Both the position numbers and the translations under genes were made by a program. A stretch of 64,000 nt of DNA. It comes from Apostichopus japonicus. Lineage: Eukaryota; Echinodermata; Holothuroidea; Aspidochirotida; Stichopodidae. The stretch covers positions 24,902,077-24,966,076 of the forward strand of contig NC_092582.1 in NCBI RefSeq assembly GCF_037975245.1, in the 5' to 3' direction. Below are positions 21,641 to 32,700 of the stretch, piece by piece (positions within the stretch are counted from its first letter, which is position 1; each line of letters starts with the position of its first letter). The notes under the pieces were generated by a model that worked only from the letters and a program-made list of their open reading frames with translations, was not told the origin of the DNA and made no database searches.

Positions 21641-24600
21641 TGTTTTACATTAATCCGCAATATCCAATGTGAAGAAGCCAGCCGTCTTTGAGTATAATAT
21701 TGTAAATATATATGTGATATAGATTTAAGTACTAACACACAGTTATGTCTCTTGAAGAAGGATCTGCCATGTACTGGTTGCTTCCGATTTTAATGGCAGA
21801 CTTACTGCCTCAGGTTTATTCTGATGTATTGATCTTAACAGAAGTCTTGTTGTGTATTATGTATCTGGTGCTTGTTACTGAAGGATATATGTCAGGCCAG
21901 TATTTTATCCAAACTATAGTCTATGATCTACGGGGATACAATTATGTATATTAGTCGGAAAATGTAACTCAAAGGTAGACACAGGCTGGAAGATATATAT
22001 AGAGATTACTGGGAATTGCTATAAGCATCAGACTACCCAACCCTTTGGGAATAGCTAATGTTGTAGCACTGCTGTCTATGGTATCTATGGCGATAAGCAA
22101 TGTTGAATTATGTTCTTTAAGAAATGTTTCATGTTATGGTAATTTGCAGCTGCACCGCGGGCAGTGGAAGGGAAAGTGATTTGGGTTGTCAGACCTTCTT
22201 TAACCTCCGGTTCTTTGCGTAGTGATGGCGGAATTATATAGAAGAGTGTAGGTGTTAATGTGAGCTACTTAAACCCTTCTGGTGTAAACACATCCAAGCT
22301 AATGCTAAATGGAATCAACCAGAGTCATGCTCTGTATTCCAATGATCAGAGAACATTCAGATTTGTGACATTACAAGTAAAGAGACATGATAACTAATGT
22401 AAATGACACAAATGTTGTATAATGACATTAGTTCTTACAAGTAATGCACAGATTGCTGCTACGTCATTGGAAAATTGGATACCAATGTCAACATTAATGT
22501 TCATTGGATGTAGTAATTCCTATGAACATTTCTCGACACACTTCACACGACAACATACGATGGGTATTACTGCATTATTTATTATTTATATACATTTATT
22601 AAAGACAACTGTATTGTAAGATCTAAGTTACCCACTGGTCAGTAAATTATTTTTAGTTGATCAATGCATATATGCATAGGTTCTAGATACAGATTTCTCC
22701 CATTATTCGTGTACATTTAAAGAAGGAAAGTGTTACTGCTCCAAATATCAGGTGCTGAATTGTAGACATGTTGTATGACCACTTTTGTACATGAGTCATA
22801 TGCTATCTAATTATGCTAGATTATCATGTCATATTTGTTGTCCATGTACAGACTTAAGCTTACTGAACTAGAACAGTATGGATTAGCCTTACATGAAGTA
22901 AGCTCCTGTTTTTCTCTCTCTCGGTTGAATTTTATCTTCATTTTTCTTCATTTTTTCGGGCCTATTTCCATCAATATGTCAACGCAAGGGTCAATCTGTC
23001 TTGATTTTCATCATGTGTTCTAACATCGTAAGCTTCATTTGGCACTTCAGGATGGCTTTTCAGTCAAAAAACCTGAGATCTTTCGTCAAATTTTTCCTTC
23101 TTTTCAGCATTTTGTCTTTTCAATTCCGTCCATCTTGTGTGGTTGGAGGTTTCACTTTGGTTTTTATCATTATTGTTATTATTATTATTATACTATTTAC
23201 AGGTATTGTTTTTATGATTATTATTAGTAAACTATTTTTACAAGTACTGTTATTATTATAATTTGCAGGCCCAAAAGTTCTGCATTGATTTCTTTCACAC
23301 AATGGCTGCTCTAATCCTAAAATCGGGTTTTTCTTTAAGCTCAGTATTTTAAAAACCTGAATTACAATGAAGAATTTATGTTATTGTGAATTTATTTTAT
23401 ACAGGCACTGCCCCCATCTGATCTGATAAGGTTACAAATAATTTGCAACACAACCTACTGAAACATTGCTGGGACACATTGGGACTGGAAATTGTCAGAC
23501 TATCAGAAAATTCCTGACAATGGAGTTACCTAAAGTGCAGTTATAATGATTTTTTTTTTTTTTTTTTGAGTTGGAATATAGTTTGTACTCTGGCAGCCCC
23601 AGAATTGTTCGTATACATAGATAGGAACATTTCATAGTTTTTTTGCTTGAAATACATGAACTGCCTTCTTCTGTGCTTTGGGATTGTCTGGTGTTAGTAA
23701 AATATGATTCTACTACATACTCACATCATCCCCACACCTAGTCCATTCTGTAATGTGCGCACTCAGCTTTAAGAACCATTCAGTGTATTTTCTACATAGT
23801 AGAACATCGTTCACAGACGAGCCATGCATATGGTGATTTCATCATGTGAGAGGTTAGCTTAATGCTGATTGGTACATGATATCATACATTATGCATATTC
23901 ATATCAACCAATGGAGACTAAATGCTGATTGGTACATGTATATTATACATCATTCATATTCATATAAACCAATGGAGACTATACAGGGTTAATTATCAAT
24001 TAGAGTATGTTTCCTGGTATTAGTTTTAGAATTTTTTTTTTTGTTTTTAATATTTAAATTTGTGTCTCCGTCACTTGCTTAAAATTGATTGTTGCATTTG
24101 TCATGACTACACAGTGCTCTACAGTGCTTAAAAAAGAAATCTTTCATAGATTTGTCTCCAATTTCACCTTGTCCACCATTTTGTTTTATATGTAAATTTT
24201 AAGGCTAATGAATATGCAATGAATTGTAAACCCTGGCCGAATTGCAACCTCTCCGTCCTTCGTCTGTCGTTGCTATACTCCTGTACTGTGATTATTACCA
24301 TAACGTTATCTCACTAAAGGCATCCGATCCAAGTCCTGTATGACTTATGATATGTCCCTGACACCAGAGCTATTGATATGTTTTAACCTTTTGTTTTAAT
24401 CTCATTGTTTGCACACACACACAAAAAAAAAAAACATTGATAGACCAGAATGCCTTTTAACTGTATTGTTCCACCAAGCTAGCAGCTACAGAAAAACACA
24501 TTGCATATCCACAAGGGAGGGAGAAGTATATCTGTGTTTACAATGGAAATGCATATTAATTAGACTTTGAACAACTCGTTAGGAATCACAACTATTTGTT

Positions 24601-25339
24601 CATTAATTTCCTCATTATTTTTGTTGTTGTTGTTGTTATTGTTATTGTCTGTTGACAGTCTGCATTTGTGTCCATTCACGTTACATTGCCGAGATGCACT
24701 TGGAATTATTCACGAACAACATGTAGGCTTGGCAAGTCTCTGAAGAGAAAGGACGGGTTTGTAGATGGGTGAAGAGACTACATTAATACACAAGACAATA
24801 GAGGTTATTATTCCACTCTGCACTATTGTGATTTCTTCTCCCAGTAAGCTCTCCCTGGACTACACATAGTTGTTAGAGAGCAACAGGGAAGATGGTAAAG
24901 TTTAGTGGATAGAGAAATGGCTTTGATCAGAGGGTCATTGTCCATATTTGATACAACTCCCAGCCGCCGTTACATGTATGTATATTAAAAACTTAAAAAA
25001 GAGCTGGTTGCGTTTAACGTTTTGTTTCTTTCACCATCAGACGAAAGTTTGAATAGAAAATCTGTTAATTTTTCACACGTTTCACGATGATAAAATTCTT
25101 GAGATAGTCTGTTGGTTTTCAAAACATAACATTAAGCCTCAACCTGCTACACATGCATAGCATATGAACCTAATGTAGTTAATTAGGGCTGAAGCCATTA
25201 TTGACATCAATTGATCAGGTCAACTTGTGGCGACTTGTGCCCTTTTTGGAAGAAAAGAAACTGTAAAATAACCCTTATTGTAGTAGCAAACTTTTCTCAG
25301 GTAAGTCGAGTGGTATCAGTTTAAGAGGTGGAATAAGAC
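21641..25339. other. Intergenic, no gene recognised
   Basis: AT-rich with small ORFs of no recognisable family. A diverged duplicate of about 70 bp lies at 23860-23985 (gctgattggtacatg ... aaccaatggagac), with simple (ATT)n near 23175 and (GTT)n near 24620. Confidence 0.5.
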
Positions 25340-25344
25340 TAACA

Positions 25345-25795
25345 TGCAACCAGCTACTGTAATGTGTGTAGCGGGTACAGAGAGGGAAGGTCATGAATAT
25401 GTATTAGAGATACGAATGATCTATTAGTGTGTAGGCAACCAGCTTCTGTAATGTGTGTAATGGGTACAGTGAGGGAAGGTCATGAATATGTATTAGAGAT
25501 ACGAATGATCTATTAGTGTGTAGGCAACCAGCTAACTGTAATGTGTGTAATGGTACAGTGAGGGAAGGTCATGAATATGTATTAGAGATACGAATGATCT
25601 ATTAGTGTGTAGGCAACCAGCTAACTGTAATGTGTGTAATGGGTACAGTGAAGGAAGGTCATGAATATGTATTAGAGATACGAATAATCTATTGTGTGTA
25701 GGCAACCAGCTAACTGTAATGTGTGTAATGGGTACAGTGAGGGAAGGTCATGAATATGTATTAGAGACACGAATGATCTATTATTGTGTCCTTAT
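25345..25795. repeat. Five tandem copies of about 87 bp
   Basis: Units share ggcaaccagctaactgtaat, gaaggtcatgaatatgtatt and agagatacgaatgatctatt with very few differences, so the expansion is recent. Confidence 0.93.
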
Positions 25796-25799
25796 GCTA

Positions 25800-27280
25800 C
25801 GAATGTCAAAGGTCAATCAGTATTGGCCCCAAAATATGCTAGAATAATGTCAGATAATGGTCAACCCGTACTGACACTTTAACAGGAATTCTACTGCCCA
25901 CTGATGTGAAGGTAGTTTATCCGCACTTGAGATAAATAATTGCCATTTTTAACTCTTCTCAATGTCTGGGAACAAATACTAACAATCAGAACCGACAAAA
26001 AAGTACTTTTGACAAATGATTTGATGGCATATTTCAGCTAATTGGGGTCAATATCTATGACCTTTAACCTTATGACATGCTTTAAGTTTGTCATTTGGGC
26101 CTTACTCATGGTTATACATTGAACAAAAACTGAAATTGTAAACTTAAGTTTTTCTTTTCTAACCCCATTAATACTTTCTTTGTCTGATCAAGAGGTTTGT
26201 ATATATATATATATACGTATAGGAAATGGATAAGAGTACAATTCCAAATACCATGGAAAAGGGTTTTTTGCTCACTGTTGCTGTAAAATTGAAAACATGA
26301 AATTAATGTTTGAAGTTTTTTTAACATGAATTCAGTATGTCACATACATGATTTTTATTCATTTTCTTTTGTTTCTTGTGTTTATGTCTGATGTCTGTCC
26401 ATTTCCAATATTTCTGTAAAATTGAGACATTTTTATATTAAGTTAGACACTGGTGCAAGTTTAGCACTGATTGTGTTAGAACCACCTTAACTCTGACTAC
26501 ACTTGCAGTAGGTCTGTTGAGCTGAAAGCCAGTAAACCCAATGTCCTTGGTGTTTGAAAATAATATTTGTTGATTATTTTATATCGTGAATATAATCTTG
26601 AACAAATGAATAACAAAACACAAGAACATCGAGGGGGTAATTTGTCACATCAATTATATTATGAGTCAAAGCAATCCAAATGTGCATCAATTTGTAGCAA
26701 TTATAATTATATGCTCTGGAATAAAACATCTTAAGAAATCAAACTTTGCAAGAAACTTATATCAAAAGAATAAAAATGCCAAAAATTTAGAGAGAAAAGG
26801 AAGCCATTAGACAAAGCAATGAAAAACAAAGAGAATTAATTCTTTGTTATAATGTCAAAAGGAGTTAAATATGAAACATGTGGACGGATTACATGTTGGA
26901 ATGACTATAGTCTGGATGGAGTTGATAGCAATAAAAGCAAAATTCTTAAAATGAAAAATCTTGTGAAACAAAACAATTTCAAGTGATTGCCAAGTCATCT
27001 ATAGAGTTAGTTTCAATTGTAACATTTGGATTGACAAAAAAATACCTCCAAAATATCAAAATAACTTCAATATTTGTACATGGAATGTTCTCCATTTCAG
27101 CCAGGAAGACATGTTTTAATTTACTATGAGGTTAGGTGGAACACAATAGCACCAAATGACAGGTAAAATCACAGATATATTTATGTCCAATAATACAGAT
27201 CTTCAGTAAGGGTTGGAGGTAATGCAGACATATCTAATCTCAAAGATGATTATAGTGCTGATTATAGTCAGTAAATCATA
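25800..27280. other. Intergenic, no gene recognised
   Basis: AT-rich; a short (TA)n at 26200-26214; no coding signal seen on either strand. Confidence 0.5.
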
Positions 27281-27288
27281 GTACTAGG

Positions 27289-27639
27289 CAGGGGTGTAGG
27301 AAGGTACTTTTGAGTGGGGGGGGCTGAAGACTGATGGCCGGCCTGGGGGAGGGGTCTAAGGGGAGGGGGATTTTTTTTGCATTTCCAGGTGGCCTCAGAT
27401 GCAATTTGGTGCAATATAGCACACTTCAACCCACCCACTCCATTTTGTATATATAATTTTGCATTTTCACCTGGCCTTAAATGCAATTTGGTGCTCCAAA
27501 TGAGATTTTTTTTCTCATTTGGAAATGAAAAAGGGGTTTTCTGACTGCGAAGCGGGGGGCGGAATGATACTTCCGCCCCTCCATATTTTTCACTGGGGGG
27601 GCTGGTGCCCCCCCAGCCCCCCTGGTTCCTACGCCCTTG
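27289..27639. mobile_element. Non-autonomous hAT-like element with 8-bp target duplication
   Basis: Flanked on both sides by gtactagg (27281-27288 and 27640-27647). The ends are CAGGGGTGTAGGAAG and, inverted, CAAGGGCGTAGGAAC. Eight-base duplications and CA-G termini fit the hAT superfamily. It carries no transposase. It is inserted at the edge of the ctaggagaaatata array. Confidence 0.85.
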
Positions 27640-27647
27640 GTACTAGG

Positions 27648-28190
27648 GGAATATTAGGGGAAATACAGTGTAGTGCTAAAGGAAGGAATAGGCTACTAGG
27701 AGAAATAGTACTAAGGGAGGAGTACTAGGAGATATACTACTAAGGGAGGATTACTAGGAGATATATATTACTAAGGGAGGATTAATAGGAGAAATATACT
27801 AGTAAGGGTGGATTACTAGGAGAAATATACTAAGGGAGGATTACTAGGAGAAATATACTACTAAGGGAGGAGTACTAGGAGAAATATAGTACTAATTAGG
27901 CTACTAGGAGAAATAGTACTAAGTGAGGATTACTAGGAGAAATATTACTAAGGGAGGATTACTAGTCCTGAGAACTATACTACTAAGGTACTAGGAAATA
28001 TAATACTAAGATAGAAGTACTAGGAGAAATATACTACTAAGGGAGGAGTAGGCTACTAGGAGAAATAAAGTACTAAGTATGCTACTAGGAGAAATATAGT
28101 ATTAAGTGCTAGGAGAAATGTATTAATAAGGGAGGAGTACTACGAGAAATATAGTACTAAGTGGGTAGCACTAGGAGAAATAGTCAAATA
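27648..28190. repeat. Irregular array of actaggagaaatatactactaa
   Basis: About 20 variable units of 20-30 bp built from ctaggagaaatata and ctaagggaggatta. More diverged than the other arrays. Confidence 0.88.
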
Positions 28191-28194
28191 TCAG

Positions 28195-29580
28195 ATGATG
28201 TCAAAGGTTTAATAATACAGTAAATAGTAAGCATGTCCACTAAACCTATTCAAATATGCAACCACTCTTTTTCTCAAATACCAGGTTTGTCGCAACAATA
28301 TTTTAGATATGAATCACAACTCTCTGTCATCCATTTTGAATAGACATTCTTCAGCACTAATCAATATATTATTTCCTTTGGGTTTTCCTGTTTGCTCCTA
28401 CAGTCCTATTAATTAACACTGGCTTGAAATTCCTACCTTTGATACTAAACTTGTATATTACTTTATATCACTGACAATAATATTCTTACATTCTTCACAC
28501 AACAACTCCACTCATCCGGGGAAAAGAAAAAAAATTGTCAAAAAGGAATAAATAGTTATGGTACATTGAATTGATAGAATAATATTTTTTCTCCAGAAAT
28601 AAAGCTTAAAAAGTGATTTTATAGGATTACACAAATTTTGCACATTGAAATTGAATTATTGCAGTTAAAAGAACACAGTCAATAGTCATAAATAAGCACA
28701 TTCTAGTTTTGCTCTTTTATTATATTTGGTCGTATTTATATCATAAGTAGTTTCATTTAACAGAGCTATATGAATATTCAGTTACTGTGTATGTGAAACA
28801 CAAAGCAGGTGCAGCTAAAGCCAGTTTTATACCTAACTTTCCCTTTATAATTAGTTCAGTGCCTAACTGCAAATCTCTATCACATCCCATAAAATGATAA
28901 ATTTTAGTTAGAAGAATGTATATTTGCATATCGTTATAATAATAATTGAAACAAACTTTAGCATGGCACTCTTGAAAAAATATTTAACATCACTTTGGTA
29001 CCCACTAGAGGCCTACACACTACATCACTTGAATACACTCAAAATAATAGTCATTCATTTAAAATATTTAATTCAAATTATTTACACAGACTAGCATACA
29101 TTTAAAAACAAAATCCTTCATCACCTATACAAATAGATATAGGATAGTAAGACTGAATTAGCACACATAAATAATTAACCTCATTCATTTCACCAACTTA
29201 CTAATGAATGTTACCATTTCATGGTATCTCAATTATGCTATGTCTCATGTAACTGCACTGGATGCATTGTTTGCTCAATGTAGCCTCCTATGCAAGAAAC
29301 TACCAACTGTTATTACTTGTTGTCTATGTTGGCTCGGCTATTTACTATTTTGGGACACTGTATGAGCTAGACCAATTGTAGATCATTGCTGGATAGTTTA
29401 ATCGAGACTAACTGTAACTGCGTAATAGTAAATGGAGTTTAATTGTTATGTGCCAGCTACAGAAATCCAATCCTAATTCAAATTATGAAGCACTGTGTGA
29501 TCTGTCTGTTCTAGTTGATATGTTCATCTGCACAGTGAACATATTCAATCAGTTAATACCTCCATTTGTCACACCAAGGT
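28195..29580. other. Downstream/3' UTR side of the GGCT-like gene
   Basis: AT-rich, no exon recognised on either strand. The - strand AATAAA at 28716 is the nearest candidate 3' end signal. Confidence 0.45.
28716..28721 (-). promoter_or_regulatory. Candidate poly(A) signal of the GGCT-like gene
   Basis: The first AATAAA I found on the - strand beyond the stop codon, giving a 3' UTR of about 950 bases. Positional evidence only. Confidence 0.3.
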
Positions 29581-29704
29581 TCAGCTACGTACAGCAGGCA
29601 CACATGAGGGACATCACGCCAAGGTTCAGCTACGTACAGCAGGTACACATGGGAGACATCATGCCAAGGTTCAGCTACGTACAGCAGGTACACATGAGAG
29701 ACTG
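29570..29704 (-). repeat. Three 45-bp copies of the stop-codon end of exon 14
   Basis: Unit ccaaggttcagctacgtaca followed by gcaggtacacatgagagac (+ strand). The copy at about 29660-29704 encodes SLMCTCCT and the stop; the two further copies lie in the 3' UTR. Confidence 0.92.
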
Positions 29705-29784
29705 TAAGTGGTCTTGGTATAATGGAGACAACAGGTCAGCTCCAACTAAACATTGCTGTAGGTTGTAACTGTTACACAATGGCT
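29675..29784 (-). CDS. GGCT-like gene exon 14 (terminal, stop)
   Basis: The acceptor gattgttttacag is followed by two bases completing Glu, then PLCNSYNLQQCLVGADLLSP and LYQDHLQSLMCTCCT, then TAG. The phase fits exon 13 exactly. The segment GADLLSPLYQDHL matches the closing helix of GGCT-like domains. Its first 26 coding bases plus acceptor are the seed of the array of about 51 copies that fills the preceding intron, and its final codons with stop are repeated twice more downstream. Confidence 0.85.
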
Positions 29785-32700
29785 CTGTAAAACAATCAAT
29801 GGAGAATACAAAGTAATAGGGACCCTCAACACTACCATAGGTTGTAACTGTTACACAATGGCTCTGTAAAACAATCAATGGAGAATACAAAGTAATAGGG
29901 ACCCTTAACACTACCATAGGTTGTAACTGTTACACAATGGCTCTGTAAAACAATCAATGGAGAATACAAAGTAATAGGGACCCTTAACACTTCCATAGGT
30001 TGTAACTGTTACACAATGGCTCTGTAAAACAATCAATGGAGAATACAAAGTAATAGGGACCCTTAACACTACCATAGGTTGTAACTGTTACACAATGGCT
30101 CTGTAAAACAATCAATGGAGAATACAAAGTAATAGGGACCCTCAACACTACCATAGGTTGTAACTGTTACACAATGACTGTAAAACAATCAATGGAGAAT
30201 ACAAAGTAATAGGGACCTTTAACACTACCATAGGTTGTAACTGTTACACAATGGCTCTGTAAAACAATCAATGGAGAATACAAAGTAATAGGGACCCTCA
30301 ACACTACCATAGGTTGTAACTGTTACACAATGACTGTAAAAGAATCAATGGAGAATACAAAGTAATAGGGACCCTTAACACTACCATAGGTTGTAACTGT
30401 TACACAATGGCTCTGTAAAACAATCAATGGAGAATACAAAGTAATAGGGACCCTCAACACTACCATAGGTTGTAACTGTTACACAATGACTGTAAAAGAA
30501 TCAATGGAGAATACAAAGTAATAGGGACCCTTAACACTACCATAGGTTGTAACTGTTACACAATGACTGTAAAAGAATCAATGGAGAATACAAAGTAATA
30601 GGGACCCTCAACACTACCATAGGTTGTAACTGTTACACAATGACTGTAAAAGAATCAATGGAGAATACAAAGTAATAGGGACCCTTAACACTACCATAGG
30701 TCGTAACTGTTACACAATGGCTCTGTAAAACAATCAATGGAGAATACAAAGTAATAGGGACCCTCAACACTACCATAGGTTGTAACTGTTACACAATGAC
30801 TGTAAAAGAATCAATGGAGAATACAAAGTAATATGGCCCCTTAACACTACCATAGGTTGTAACTGTTACACAATGACTGTAAAAGAATCAAAGGAGAATA
30901 CAAAGTAATAGGGACCCTCAACACTACCATAGGTTGTAACTGTTACACAATGACTGTAAAAGAATCAATGGAGAATACAAAGTAATATGGCCCCTTAACA
31001 CTACCATAGGTTGTAACTGTTACACAATGACTGTAAAAGAATCAAAGGAGAATACAAAGTAATAGGGACCCTCAACACTACCATAGGTTGTAACTGTTAC
31101 ACAATGACTGTAAAAGAATCAAAGGAGAATACAAAGTAATAGGGACCCTTAACACTACCATAGGTTGTAACTGTTACACAATGACTGTAAAAGAATCAAT
31201 GGAGAATACAAAGTAATATGGCCCCTTAACACTACCATAGGTTGTAACTGTTACACAATGACTGTAAAAGAATCAAAGGAGAATACAAAGTAATAGGGAC
31301 CCTCAACACTACCATAGGTTGTAACTGTTACACAATGGCTCTGTAAAACAATCAATGGAGAATACAAAGTAATATGGCCCCTTAACACTACCATAGGTTG
31401 TAACTGTTACACAATGACTGTAAAAGAATCAAAGGAGAATACAAAGTAATAGGGACCCTCAACACTACCATAGGTTGTAACTGTTACACAATGACTGTAA
31501 AAGAATCAATGGAGAATACAAAGTAATATGGCCCCTTAACACTACCATAGGTTGTAACTGTTACACAATGACTGTAAAAGAATCAAAGGAGAATACAAAG
31601 TAATAGGGACCCTCAACACTACCATAGGTTGTAACTGTTACACAATGACTGTAAAAGAATCAATGGAGAATACAAAGTAATATGGCCCCTCAACACTACC
31701 ATAGGTTGTAACTGTTACACAATGACTGTAAAAGAATCAATGGAGAATACAAAGTAATAGGGACCCTCAACACTACCATAGGTTGTAACTGTTACACAAT
31801 GACTGTAAAAGAATCAATGTAGAATACAAAGTAATAGGGACCCTTAACACTACCATAGGTTGTAACTGTTACACAATGACTGTAAAAGAATCAATGTAGA
31901 ATACAAAGTAATAGGGACCCTTAACACTACCATAGGTTGTAACTGTTACACAATGACTGTAAAAGAATCAAAGGAGAATACAAAGTAATAGGGACCCTTA
32001 ACACTACCATAGGTTGTAACTGTTACACAATGACTGTAAAAGAATCAATGGAGAATACAAAGTAATAGGGACCCTTAACACTACCATACGTTGTAACTGT
32101 TACACAATGGCTCTGTAAAACAATGGAGAATACAAAGTAATAGGGACCCTCAACACTACCATAGGTTGTAACTGTTACACAATGGCTCTGTAAAACAATC
32201 AAAGGAGAATACAAAGTAATAGGGACCCTCAACACTACCATAGGTTGTAACTGTTACACAATGACTGTAAAAGAGTCAAAGGAGAATACAAAGTAATATG
32301 GCCCCTTAACACTACCATAGGTTGTATTTGTCACACAATGACTGTAAAAGAATCAATGGAGAATACAAAGTAATAGGGACCCTCAACACTACCATAGGTT
32401 GTAACTGTTACACAATGACTGTAAAAGAATCAATGGAGAATACAAAGTAATAGGGACCCTTAACACTACCATAGGTTGTAACTGTTACACAATGACTGTA
32501 AAACAATCAATGGAGAATACAAAGTAATATGGCCCCTTAACACTACCATAGGTTGTAACTGTTATACAATGACTGTAAAAGAATCAATGGAGAATACAAA
32601 GTAATAGGGACCCTCAACACTACCATAGGTTGTAACTGTTACACAATGACTGTAAAAGAATCAATGTAGAATACAAAGTAATAGGGACCCTTAACACTAC

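Noticed and set aside
22826-22900. Exon-like stretch between tgtccatgtacag and gtaagc
   Set aside because: Short, no recognisable protein, no partner exon; chance splice sites are expected at this rate.
27268-27728. Two small ORFs rich in Pro and Gly
   Set aside because: They lie within the hAT-like element with ends at 27289 and 27639 and show no protein family.
29580-29704. Homology between the 45-bp stop repeats and the VPAVLYIA segment of exon 13 (both contain gtgtacctgc-gt)
   Set aside because: Only about 12 bases agree, and the rest does not align.
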